Shown here in pieces: positions 33,704 to 41,965 of a stretch of DNA of 64,000 nt; position 1 is the stretch's first letter; each line of letters opens with the position of its first letter. The notes below the pieces were generated by a model, which saw nothing but the letters and a program-made list of their open reading frames with translations, made no database searches and was not told the DNA's origin. The DNA comes from SIG440 sp045591035 (GTDB taxonomy: Bacteria > Bacillota > Clostridia > Monoglobales > Monoglobaceae), in assembly GCA_045591035.1 (NCBI GenBank), contig JAZNSG010000017.1:9147-73146 (forward strand), read 5' to 3'. A program made the translations under genes and the position numbers.

Positions 33704-35440
33704 TCAGTCTTCCTCCTTTACTATCGCTTCAAAAGGACAAACATTTATACAGAGGCCACAGCCATTACACTGGGTACTGTCAATTACAACCTTGCCATCC
33801 TTTAGTGTGATTGCCGGACAGCCCAGTTTCATACACATCTTACAATTTTTGCAATTGTCGGAAATCTTACAATGCCCGGTATACTTAACGGTTTTCAGCA
33901 AAGCACAAGGTCTTTGTGCAATGATAACCGATGGTTCTTCTCTCTCAACCTCGGTCTTTACAACCTTTTCAAATTCCTTAATATCAAAGGGGTCGCAAAC
34001 AGTTACATGGTCGATACCACACGCTTTGCAAAGTGCAACAAGGTTAACCTGCTTGGTCTCCTCGCCGCGGATTGTATAGCCGGTAGTGGGATTGTCCTGG
34101 TGCCCTGTCATACCTGTTATAGAGTTATCGAGAATAATAACCGTATTGTTACCTTTGTTGTAAACAATATCAATGAGTCCGGTAATTCCCGAATGCATAA
34201 ATGTTGAGTCACCAATAACCGAAACCAATTTCTTGTTGAATTCCGGCCCCTGTGCCTTTGCCATACCATGAGCCGCACTGACTGACGCCCCCATACAGAT
34301 TGTTGTATCAACCGATTGAAGCGGAAGAGCCGCACCAAGAGTGTAGCAACCGATATCACCTGAAACAACCAGCCCCAGCTTTTTAAGTACATAGAAAGTT
34401 CCACGATGAGGACAACCTGCACACATAACGGGAGGTCTCACGGGGATATTATCGGCAGGAACAATCTTTTCCGGAGCATCCTCGCCGAGAATTGCCTTTT
34501 TAATCATTGCCGGTGTGTATTCTCCCAAAAGTGTAAATACATCCTTGCCAATTACATCAAGTCCAAGAGCTTTGCATTCATCCTCGATCACGGGGTCAAG
34601 TTCTTCGATTACGTAAACCTTATCATACTTTTTTGCAAAGTCTGCAATCTTTTTATACGGCAATGGATAAACCATACCAAGCTTCAAAAAGTCTGCCTTG
34701 TCACCAAGAGCCTCCTTTGCATATACATACGCAATACCTGCAGTAATTACGCCGATTTTTGAGCCGTTTTCTTCAACAGCGTTAAGTTCTGAAGTTTCAG
34801 CAAACTCACGGAGAGCATTGATTCTGTCCTCAACCACAACGTGGCGTTTGATTGCCATAGCCGGCATCATTACGTGCTTGGGAATGTTCTTTTCATAAGG
34901 TTTTACCGGAACATCCTCTCTTTCACCCAGTTCAACCAGGCTCTGTGAGTGTGAAACTCTGGTTGAAAGTCTGATAAATGCAGGGGTATCAAATTTTTCA
35001 GAAAGGTCAAATGCAAGTTTTGTAAATTCCTTGCACTCTGAAGAATCCGAGGGTTCAAGCATCATTATCTTTGATGCCTTTGCATAATGTCTTGAGTCCT
35101 GCTCATTCTGGGATGAGTGCATTCCGGGGTCATCAGCAACACAGAACACAAGGCCGCCTGTTACACCGGTGTAACTAACTGTAAACACAGGGTCTGCCAT
35201 AACATTAAGACCTACGTGTTTCATACAGCTCATGGCTCTTCCACCTGCAATTGATGCACCTATTGCAACTTCAGCCGCAACCTTTTCATTTGGAGACCAT
35301 TCAGCATATATTTCATCAAATTTTACAATTTCTTCAGTAATTTCTGTGCTGGGTGTACCGGGATACGAAGCAACGACATTAACTCCGGCTTCATAAGCAC
35401 CTCGGGCTACCGCCGCGTTACCAAGAAGTAATTTTTTCAT
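33704..35440 (-). CDS. iorA: Indolepyruvate:ferredoxin oxidoreductase, alpha subunit
   Basis: About 578 residues from the ATG at 35440; a TTG at 35452 is possible but poorly placed relative to its ribosome site. The N-terminal oxoacid-binding domain begins KKLLLGNAAVARGAYEAGV, with SYPGTPSTEI. The TPP domain holds GDIGCYTLGAALP and GDSTFMHSGITGL, and the C-terminus has two ferredoxin-type clusters (CKNCKMCMKLGCP, CNGCGLCINVCP). This is the complete IorA layout. It acts on indolepyruvate, phenylpyruvate and 4-hydroxyphenylpyruvate. The gene is flanked by the PQ-loop membrane protein and iorB. Confidence 0.94.
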   Translation of the reverse strand: MKKLLLGNAAVARGAYEAGVNVVASYPGTPSTEITEEIVKFDEIYAEWSPNEKVAAEVAIGASIAGGRAMSCMKHVGLNVMADPVFTVSYTGVTGGLVFCVADDPGMHSSQNEQDSRHYAKASKIMMLEPSDSSECKEFTKLAFDLSEKFDTPAFIRLSTRVSHSQSLVELGEREDVPVKPYEKNIPKHVMMPAMAIKRHVVVEDRINALREFAETSELNAVEENGSKIGVITAGIAYVYAKEALGDKADFLKLGMVYPLPYKKIADFAKKYDKVYVIEELDPVIEDECKALGLDVIGKDVFTLLGEYTPAMIKKAILGEDAPEKIVPADNIPVRPPVMCAGCPHRGTFYVLKKLGLVVSGDIGCYTLGAALPLQSVDTTICMGASVSAAHGMAKAQGPEFNKKLVSVIGDSTFMHSGITGLIDIVYNKGNNTVIILDNSITGMTGHQDNPTTGYTIRGEETKQVNLVALCKACGIDHVTVCDPFDIKEFEKVVKTEVEREEPSVIIAQRPCALLKTVKYTGHCKISDNCKNCKMCMKLGCPAITLKDGKVVIDSTQCNGCGLCINVCPFEAIVKEED

Positions 35441-35460
35441 ACCAATTTCCAACCTTTCTT

Positions 35461-35736
35461 TTACTTATTTTGAGAATCAAGTCTTTTGTTCCTGAAATAA
35501 AGACAAAGATCTGCAGTAACCATCAGAAAGTTCAATACATAAAAGAACAAAACGTACCATTTAAAACTTTCAGCCGTAAGCTTTGCAGTTATCCCACATA
35601 TGTACCCTACAAATATAAACAGCAAAAAAGCAAGACTTTTCCCCTTGGCTGTTCTGACTTTATATGACTTAATTACACTCATAGGCCAAGATAAGCCAAA
35701 TAATACGACCATTCCAATCTCAAATATTTCTGACAT
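35461..35736 (-). CDS. Small PQ-loop-like membrane protein (SemiSWEET-like)
   Basis: 91 residues from the ATG at 35736 (GGGAGG ten bases upstream). Three hydrophobic helices are apparent (about 5-20, 35-55, 62-82). The loop GLSWPMSVIKSYKVRTAKGKS resembles the PQ-loop of SemiSWEET/MtN3 proteins, and the size fits one three-helix bundle that would dimerise. Bacterial SemiSWEETs carry sugars; the position between an aryl/acyl-CoA ligase and iorA suggests a different solute here, such as an aromatic or carboxylic acid. This is a weak inference from position. Confidence 0.72.
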   Translation of the reverse strand: MSEIFEIGMVVLFGLSWPMSVIKSYKVRTAKGKSLAFLLFIFVGYICGITAKLTAESFKWYVLFFYVLNFLMVTADLCLYFRNKRLDSQNK

Positions 35737-35755
35737 TTTCTTTCCTCCCAAAATA

Positions 35756-37393
35756 CTATTTAATCTCATTCTGCTGAGCAACAACGCTCTCGCCGCAATA
35801 AAACTGTCTAAGTTTTGGCTTTTCTATCTTTCCTGTTGGATTTCTGGGTACATCCGCAAAAATAATTTTTCTGGGACGCTTATATCTGGGAAGTTCCAGG
35901 CAGAAGTCCTGAATTTCTTCTTCTGTGGCTGATAAACCCTCTTTAATCTGTATAATTGCCGCCGCAATCTCACCAAGTCGGGCATCAGGAAGTCCGATAA
36001 CAGCCACATCACTTATTTTATCATTTTTCCTTAAGAAATCTTCTATCTGAACGGGATAAAGGTTTTCACCGCCTGAGATAATGACGTCTTTTTTTCGGTC
36101 CACAAGGAATATGAAACCATCCTCGTCTTCGGTTGCCATATCTCCGGTGAACAACCATCCATCTTTAAGCACGTCGTTTGTTGCCTTTTCATCTTTATAG
36201 TATGCAGTCATAACTCCGGGACCTTTGACTGCAAGTTCGCCAACATCGCCTTTGGTTACCATATTGCCTTGTTCGTCAACAATCTTTGTCTCCCAACCAA
36301 ATCCCGCTTTTCCAATTGCACCGACCTTGTGTTCATTTTCAACCCCAAGATGTACACAACCGGGACCAATCGACTCAGAGAGTCCATAGTTTGTATCATA
36401 TTGATGCTTTGGAAAAACCTGTTTCCAGCGTTTTATAAGGCTGGGTGGAACAGGCTGAGCGCCAATATGCATAAGTCTCCACATATCCAATGAATAATCT
36501 GAAAGATTAATTTCGCCACGTTCGATTGCATCAAGAATATCCTGAGCCCACGGCACAAGCAGCCACACAATCGTACAGCTTTCCTCAGACACTGCCTTTA
36601 AAATCCACTCAGGCTTAATTCCCTTGAGAATAACAGCTTTGCCACCAACTAAAAAGCTGCCGAACCAATGCATTTTTGCGCCTGTATGATAAAGAGGCGG
36701 TATACAAAGAAAAACATCATCTTTAGTTTGTGAATGATGGTTCTGTTCGGTCATAGCAGCATGAACCAGGCTTCTGTGTTTATGTATAATAGCCTTGGGA
36801 AAACCCGTTGTTCCTGAAGAAAAATAAATTGCAGCGTCGTCGTCATCTGTAATTTTTATCTCAGGGCTTTTGCTTGAGCAATAGGTCACAAGACTGTCAT
36901 AGTTCTCAGCAAATGTAGGGCAATCCTCGCCATGATAAAGCCATAACTTTACACGTTTTACCCGATTGCAAATCTGTTCAACTCTACCCGTAAATTCAGG
37001 TCCGAAGATAATAGCATCAGCATCCGAAAGTTCAAGGCAGTACTTTATTTCATCTGCCGCATAACGATAATTAAGGGGTACAGCCATAGCACCGGTCTTA
37101 AGTATCCCGAAATACACCGGCAGCCATTCAATACAGTTCATAAGCAGAATTGCAACCTTATCCCCCTTTTTAATACCTCTGGTGAGTAGAAAATTGGCAA
37201 ATCGGTTCGCACGTTTATTGAACTCGCTCCAGTTGATTTCCTTTCTGTAAGCTTCATTTGGGTTAGACTCAATCAACGAATATTCTCTCCATGTCATTCT
37301 GGATTGATTTTCCAATTGAGGATTTATCTCAACAAGGCTAACATCATTTGGATAAAAATCCGCATTTTTTTGTAAAATTTCTGTAATCGGCAT
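35756..37393 (-). CDS. AMP-forming acyl/aryl-CoA ligase
   Basis: 545 residues, complete class I adenylate-forming enzyme. Motifs: YFSSGTTGFPKAIIHKH (AMP loop), YGLSESIGPGC, DGWLFTGD, DRKKDVIISGGENLYP and the catalytic lysine in RNPTGKIEKPKLRQF. It forms acyl-CoA from a carboxylic acid, ATP and CoA. Substrate is not predictable from sequence, but it stands between the T-box-controlled symporter gene and iorA, so an aryl or short-chain acid is a reasonable guess. AAAGGAG precedes the ATG. Its stop lies 19 bases before the PQ-loop gene. It could be the working ligase of the cluster if the PaaK gene is truly inactive. Confidence 0.87.
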   Translation of the reverse strand: MPITEILQKNADFYPNDVSLVEINPQLENQSRMTWREYSLIESNPNEAYRKEINWSEFNKRANRFANFLLTRGIKKGDKVAILLMNCIEWLPVYFGILKTGAMAVPLNYRYAADEIKYCLELSDADAIIFGPEFTGRVEQICNRVKRVKLWLYHGEDCPTFAENYDSLVTYCSSKSPEIKITDDDDAAIYFSSGTTGFPKAIIHKHRSLVHAAMTEQNHHSQTKDDVFLCIPPLYHTGAKMHWFGSFLVGGKAVILKGIKPEWILKAVSEESCTIVWLLVPWAQDILDAIERGEINLSDYSLDMWRLMHIGAQPVPPSLIKRWKQVFPKHQYDTNYGLSESIGPGCVHLGVENEHKVGAIGKAGFGWETKIVDEQGNMVTKGDVGELAVKGPGVMTAYYKDEKATNDVLKDGWLFTGDMATEDEDGFIFLVDRKKDVIISGGENLYPVQIEDFLRKNDKISDVAVIGLPDARLGEIAAAIIQIKEGLSATEEEIQDFCLELPRYKRPRKIIFADVPRNPTGKIEKPKLRQFYCGESVVAQQNEIK

Positions 37394-37474
37394 TTGTCTA
37401 CTATCTCCTTTGCAAGATGGCAGAAAAGGCTGCCTGAAAAACAGACAAACCTTTTCTTAAATTCACTTAATGTA

Positions 37475-39022
37475 TCAGTCACCCAAAGACTTCTTTGCAG
37501 TAACTACTACTTCTTTATTATAACAAGCAAACATTTCTTCTGTCAAGTTTTTGTCGGGCTTCTTTGAAATAATACTTACAATCGGAACAATAACGAGACC
37601 GCCAACCATCGCTATAACACCGCTGTTGATTGGTGATTGCAAAATCTGAGGGAAGGAGCCACGCATAAGCATGTTGAGAATCATTATTCCTGCACCAAAA
37701 ATGAAACTTGCCCAAACCGATGTTTTGGTAGCCTTCTTCCAATAGAGGCCATACATAAACGGAGCAAGGAATGCACCTGCCAAAGCGCCCCATGAAATAC
37801 CCATCATATCCGCAATAGCGCTTAGCTTATCCTTGTTAAGTGCTATGTAGGCAGAAATTACAATGAATACAACAATCAACACTCTCATGATAAAGACCTG
37901 CTTCTTTTCGGTCATATCTTTGATAACATGCCCTTTCAAAAGGTCGAGAGTGAGAGTTGAACTTGAAGCCAGAACAAGCGATGAAAGCGTTGACATTGAA
38001 GCCGAAAGCACCAAAACAATAACAATTGCAATCAGGATATCCGGAAGGCCTGAAAGCATTGTTGGTATAATTGCATCAAAACCTCCAACTATTGAGCCAT
38101 CCGCAGCAAAGCTTAACTTATCTGTGAACAATCTGCCAAAACCGCCAAGGAAATAACAACCACCTGCAACAATAACAGCAAATATCGTTGAAATAATTGT
38201 ACCCTTTGTAATATCCTTTTCACTTTTAATTGCATAGAACTTTTGAACCATCTGCGGAAGTCCCCATGTACCAAGATATGACAGTATAACAACAAACATA
38301 AGGTTAAGTGGGTCAGGACCAAAGAATGAGTTGAAAGCACCGGGAGCATTGCCATCGATGTGTACTTCCGCCAGTCCGTTAAGTGCTTCAATGAAGCCTC
38401 CGTTTTGACTAAGCACAGCCGCAATAACAGCAATAATACCGACAATCATTATAATTCCCTGAATAAAATCGTTTATTGCTGTTGCCATATAACCACCGGC
38501 AATAACATAAATGCCTGTAAGCACTGCCATAACAATAACACAAGTGTCATAGGAAATATAATTCCCGAATGCCATATCAAAAAGTCTTGAAAGGCCATTA
38601 TACAGTGACGCTGTATACGGAATAAGAAAAATAAAAACAATTACAGACGCAGCAATTTTCAATGCAGGACTGCTATATCTCTTGCCAAAAAATTCAGGCA
38701 TAGTTGAGCTTTCAAGATGCTGACTCATAAGTCTTGTTCTGCGGCCCAGTACCATCCAGGCAAGAAGTGAACCAAGTACAGCATTTCCAATACCAATCCA
38801 GGTTGAAGCTATACCAAACTTCCAACCAAACTGACCGGCATATCCCACAAATATAACTGCCGAAAAATACGATGTTCCATAAGCAAAAGCCGTAAGCCAG
38901 GGACCTACCGCTCTGCCGCCAAGAACAAAGCCCCGAACATCAGTAGAGTGTTTTCTGCAATACAGTCCGACTGCAATCATTGCCGCAAAGAAAACAACCA
39001 ACAAACCAATTTTTAATACCAT
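37475..39022 (-). CDS. Sodium:solute symporter (SSS family) under a tyrosine T-box
   Basis: 515 residues from the ATG at 39022 (GGAAG nine bases upstream); the longer frame reads into the T-box leader. About 13 hydrophobic segments and family motifs such as RGFVLGGRAVGPWLTAFAYG, MPEFFGKRYSSP and TWGLPQMVQKFYAIKS identify the SSS (PutP/ActP-like) family. Members import proline, sugars, acetate and phenylacetate. The upstream T-box has a clear UAC (Tyr) specifier, so the carrier should be induced when charged tRNA-Tyr is scarce. It is therefore a candidate importer of tyrosine or of an aromatic precursor such as 4-hydroxyphenylacetate. Confidence 0.9.
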   Translation of the reverse strand: MVLKIGLLVVFFAAMIAVGLYCRKHSTDVRGFVLGGRAVGPWLTAFAYGTSYFSAVIFVGYAGQFGWKFGIASTWIGIGNAVLGSLLAWMVLGRRTRLMSQHLESSTMPEFFGKRYSSPALKIAASVIVFIFLIPYTASLYNGLSRLFDMAFGNYISYDTCVIVMAVLTGIYVIAGGYMATAINDFIQGIIMIVGIIAVIAAVLSQNGGFIEALNGLAEVHIDGNAPGAFNSFFGPDPLNLMFVVILSYLGTWGLPQMVQKFYAIKSEKDITKGTIISTIFAVIVAGGCYFLGGFGRLFTDKLSFAADGSIVGGFDAIIPTMLSGLPDILIAIVIVLVLSASMSTLSSLVLASSSTLTLDLLKGHVIKDMTEKKQVFIMRVLIVVFIVISAYIALNKDKLSAIADMMGISWGALAGAFLAPFMYGLYWKKATKTSVWASFIFGAGIMILNMLMRGSFPQILQSPINSGVIAMVGGLVIVPIVSIISKKPDKNLTEEMFACYNKEVVVTAKKSLGD

Positions 39023-39049
39023 TTTTGAAAACTTCCTTTCTCTTTGAGG

Positions 39050-39320
39050 ACAAAAAAAACCGTCCTCTTGTTTTTCAACAGAGGACGGGAATTCCCGTGG
39101 TACCACCTCAATTCACCAACACCTCACGATGTCGGCCTTAAAAGGTATCTGATAAATACCTCGGTTCTGTGACGGGAACTCCCGTTGCAGCCTACTCATT
39201 TCTTTTCGGTGCACCGCTAACAGAATGTATTCGGCCACGCTTCCGTCATTGCCTCGCAGCAACCGGCAACTCTCTCCAGACTTTCACGCACTTACTTGTT
39301 TCTGCTCAAACGCGTTTACA
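39050..39320 (-). ncRNA. T-box leader, tyrosine (UAC) specifier
   Basis: Minus strand: CAGAA-acaAGTAAG (AGUA loop), GGAGAGAG, then the specifier strand GAA-UAC-A-UUCUG. UUCUG closes the lower stem with CAGAA, so UAC (Tyr) is well placed. The antiterminator GAGGTGGTACCACGGG is at 39094-39109, and a terminator CCGTCCTCT/AGAGGACGG with eight T follows at 39051-39089. Confidence 0.93.
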
Positions 39321-39325
39321 CCTAT

Positions 39326-39354
39326 ATGCTAACAGATTTATGCTCTAAAGTCAA
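39326..39354 (-). promoter_or_regulatory. Promoter of the tyrosine T-box operon
   Basis: Minus strand TTGACT, 17 bases, TAGCAT, directly upstream of the leader. Confidence 0.6.
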
Positions 39355-39381
39355 GTTTTTTTGACAAAAATTTTTAAAATT

Positions 39382-41229
39382 TTAAGATTTATCTTTTACA
39401 TTTAGCGAGCGCATTGAATTGAGTATTGCTATAACCGACACGCCTACATCTGCAAAAACTGCCTCCCACATACTTGATACTCCAAAAACCCCAAGTATCA
39501 TAACCAGAATTTTTATTCCTATTGCGATTATTATATTCTCTTTCACTATACTCATAGTGCGTTTTGAAAGTCTTATGGCTAAAGGAAGCTTTCTCAGGTC
39601 ATCATCCATTATAACAATGTCAGCCGCCTCAATTGCTGCATCAGAACCCAAAGCACCCATTGCAATACCAACATCCGAAAGGCTTAATACCGGAGCGTCA
39701 TTTACGCCGTCACCCACATAAGCTAATGTTGTTTTTTGGGGTTTTTCGGAAATAAGTCGTTCAAGATGCAATACTTTTTCGTCAGGCAAAAGTTCACTGC
39801 ATATTTCATTAAGGGAAAGTTCTCTGCCTACGGATTCTGCAGCATCTTTTTTGTCACCACTGAGCATAATCTGATGCTTGACTCCCATTTTTCTCAACTC
39901 TAATAATGAGTTCTTTGCTTCTTTTTTTATTTCATCATTTATACTAATTGTCCCCAGAAGAAGTCTGTTTTTGGTTACATATATGGTTGTCCCTGCATCA
40001 TTATAATCTGTAGAGTTTATATTTAATTCTGTTAGAGCAGTTTTATTCCCGATAAGAATTTCATCGCCATCAAGAGCAAAAGACATTCCTTTTCCCGGCA
40101 ATTCAGCTAAATTACAAACACGTTCTTCATTTATCTCATTTTGATAAGCCAAGACCACAGATTTTGCTATAGGATGGTTGCTGTAAAATTCTCCATGAGC
40201 CGCAATCTCAAGAATTTCATCAGCTTTGGCTGAAACTTCCACTATTTTTGAAACAGAAAACTTGCCCTTTGTAAGTGTACCCGTTTTGTCAAATACCATA
40301 GTTCTGCATTTACTTAATGTTTCTATAAAATTTGAGCCTTTTATGAGTATCCCGACCTTGGATGCTCCACCAATACCGCCAAAGAATGCTAATGGCACTG
40401 ATATCACCAAGGCACAAGGACAGGAAATAACCAGAAACATCAACGCTCTGTGAAACCAAAGCTGAAAATCCCCAATAAAGATTGGCAAAATCAATCCAAT
40501 TATAACAGCGCACAAAACAACAATGGGTGTATAGTACCTTGCAAATTTTGAAATAAAGTTTTCGGATACCGCCTTCTTTTCAATTGCATTTTCTACCATA
40601 TCAAGGATTTTTGAAACGGTTGACATTGAATATTCCTTTTCAACTCTGACTTTAAGAACTCCGCTAAGATTAATGCAACCGCTTATTACAGCATCTCCCT
40701 CTTTTGTATGTCTTGGAATTGATTCACCTGTAAGATTTGAAGTGTCTACATTCGAACTACCGTTTATAACAATACCATCAACAGGAATTTTTTCACCAGG
40801 TCTGACAATTATGTATTCTCCGACCTTGAGCTCTTCAGGGTCCACCTCATATTCCTTGCCATCCCTCTCAATGGTTGCATATTCAGGAGCCATAGCCATA
40901 AGCTGTGAAATAGATTTTCTGCTTTTCCCCAATGCTATACTTTGAAAAAGCTCACCAATTTGATAAAACAGCATAACAAAAACAGCTTCACCATATTCGC
41001 CTAAGACAATTGCACCTATAGTGGCAATAGACATCAAAAAATTTTCATCAAAAAAATGTATATTGAGTATATTTTCAAAGGATTTTTTCAATACATCAAA
41101 TCCAATTAAAATGTACGCACACCCAAAAAGAACTAAACTTATAACCTTATGATTTATCAAGTAAGCTAAAACAAGCAATACAAAACTCAGACAAATCCTC
41201 ATTGTCATATTTTTTTGTTTACTTATCAA
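39382..41229 (-). CDS. Heavy-metal-translocating P-type ATPase (Zn/Cd/Co type)
   Basis: 615 residues without an N-terminal metal-binding domain, which is instead encoded by the preceding small gene. P1B signature SCPCALVISVPLAFFGG marks the metal channel and suggests the Zn/Cd/Pb class. Also present are phosphorylation site VFDKTGTLTKG, actuator TGESIPR and hinge GDGVNDAPVLSLSDVGIAM. It exports divalent heavy metals across the cytoplasmic membrane using ATP. A TTG start with GGGGATGAG upstream is used. It is the last gene of an operon arsR-HMA-ATPase controlled by the operator at 41856-41887. Confidence 0.92.
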   Translation of the reverse strand: MISKQKNMTMRICLSFVLLVLAYLINHKVISLVLFGCAYILIGFDVLKKSFENILNIHFFDENFLMSIATIGAIVLGEYGEAVFVMLFYQIGELFQSIALGKSRKSISQLMAMAPEYATIERDGKEYEVDPEELKVGEYIIVRPGEKIPVDGIVINGSSNVDTSNLTGESIPRHTKEGDAVISGCINLSGVLKVRVEKEYSMSTVSKILDMVENAIEKKAVSENFISKFARYYTPIVVLCAVIIGLILPIFIGDFQLWFHRALMFLVISCPCALVISVPLAFFGGIGGASKVGILIKGSNFIETLSKCRTMVFDKTGTLTKGKFSVSKIVEVSAKADEILEIAAHGEFYSNHPIAKSVVLAYQNEINEERVCNLAELPGKGMSFALDGDEILIGNKTALTELNINSTDYNDAGTTIYVTKNRLLLGTISINDEIKKEAKNSLLELRKMGVKHQIMLSGDKKDAAESVGRELSLNEICSELLPDEKVLHLERLISEKPQKTTLAYVGDGVNDAPVLSLSDVGIAMGALGSDAAIEAADIVIMDDDLRKLPLAIRLSKRTMSIVKENIIIAIGIKILVMILGVFGVSSMWEAVFADVGVSVIAILNSMRSLNVKDKS

Positions 41230-41245
41230 AAACTCATCCCCTAAA

Positions 41246-41464
41246 CTAAAAATGAATTACAAAATTTTTATCAATCTTTTTACATACTTTTTCAATTTGA
41301 GGCAAAAGCATCTCAAAATCTTTCTCTTGAGCAACCAAAGTAATTTTTTGGGTGAGAAAGTTTACCATAGCATCTTCAACGCCCTCAAGTTCCTTTATTC
41401 CTGCCTCCATTTTTGCCGCACAATTTGCACAATCCAAATTTTCTATATTAAACCGCTTTTTCAT
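41246..41464 (-). CDS. Heavy-metal-associated (HMA) domain protein
   Basis: 72 residues, a single HMA ferredoxin-like fold with the metal-binding pair in IENLDCANCAAKMEAGI. It most likely acts as the detached metal-binding domain or chaperone of the P-type ATPase encoded 16 bases downstream. It follows the ArsR gene by 12 bases, with GGAG upstream of the ATG. Confidence 0.9.
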   Translation of the reverse strand: MKKRFNIENLDCANCAAKMEAGIKELEGVEDAMVNFLTQKITLVAQEKDFEMLLPQIEKVCKKIDKNFVIHF

Positions 41465-41476
41465 ATTTATAATCTC

Positions 41477-41839
41477 CTATTCCTCAATATGGTCCATTCC
41501 CTGACCAATTATTGTTCTGACATGTTCGTCGGCAAGGGAATATATAACCGTTTTGCCCTCACGTCTGAACTTCACCAACCTCGCCCTGCTGAGTGTTCTC
41601 AATTGATGCGATATTGCAGAAACTGTCAAATTAAGAAGAGACGCAATATCACAAACACAAAGCTCCGACTCAAACAAAGCATAAAGAATTTTTATTCTTG
41701 TTGAATCCCCAAAAACCTTATACAGCTCCGCCAGTTCATAAAGAACTTCATCTTCGGGCATACCTTCAGTAACTTTTCGAACAACATCATCATTAGCTCT
41801 CAAAAAATCGCAAACAGGCATTCCGTTCTTTTCTTCCAC
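41477..41839 (-). CDS. ArsR/SmtB-family metal-responsive repressor
   Basis: 120 residues from a GTG at 41839, preceded by AAGAGGTG at a good distance; an ATG at 41863 lies inside the operator and is rejected. A winged-helix DNA-binding domain is seen with GDSTRIKILYALFESELCVCDIASLLNLTVSAISHQLRTL. ELCVCD is the CadC/SmtB-type metal-sensing motif on helix alpha-3. It should repress its own operon and release on binding Cd, Zn or Pb. The operator at 41856-41887 overlaps the promoter. Confidence 0.92.
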   Translation of the reverse strand: MEEKNGMPVCDFLRANDDVVRKVTEGMPEDEVLYELAELYKVFGDSTRIKILYALFESELCVCDIASLLNLTVSAISHQLRTLSRARLVKFRREGKTVIYSLADEHVRTIIGQGMDHIEE

Positions 41840-41855
41840 ATTATCACCTCTTAAT

Positions 41856-41887
41856 AATAACATTTGAACATTTGCTCAAATGTTATT
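41856..41887. promoter_or_regulatory. ArsR/SmtB operator
   Basis: Perfect 12-bp arms AATAACATTTGA and TCAAATGTTATT with an 8-bp centre. It overlaps the -10 box and start of transcription, as expected for a repressor of the SmtB/CadC type. Confidence 0.82.
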
Positions 41888-41913
41888 ATATCCCATTAAG
41901 CTTATTTTGTCAA
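41885..41913 (-). promoter_or_regulatory. Promoter of the metal-resistance operon
   Basis: Minus strand TTGACA-17-TATAAT, perfect consensus, abutting the operator. Confidence 0.85.
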
Positions 41914-41920
41914 TAGGATA

Positions 41921-41958
41921 AAAAAAGGGGATGAAAAATCAAATTGATTTTTCATCCC
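41921..41958 (-). terminator. Terminator of pyk
   Basis: 15-bp perfect stem GGGATGAAAAATCAA/TTGATTTTTCATCCC followed on the minus strand by six T, eight bases after the pyk stop. Confidence 0.88.
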
Positions 41959-41965
41959 TAAAGTA

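Noticed and set aside
41477..41863. ArsR start at 41863
   Set aside because: That ATG lies within the operator and lacks a ribosome site; the GTG at 41839 has AAGAGGTG properly spaced.
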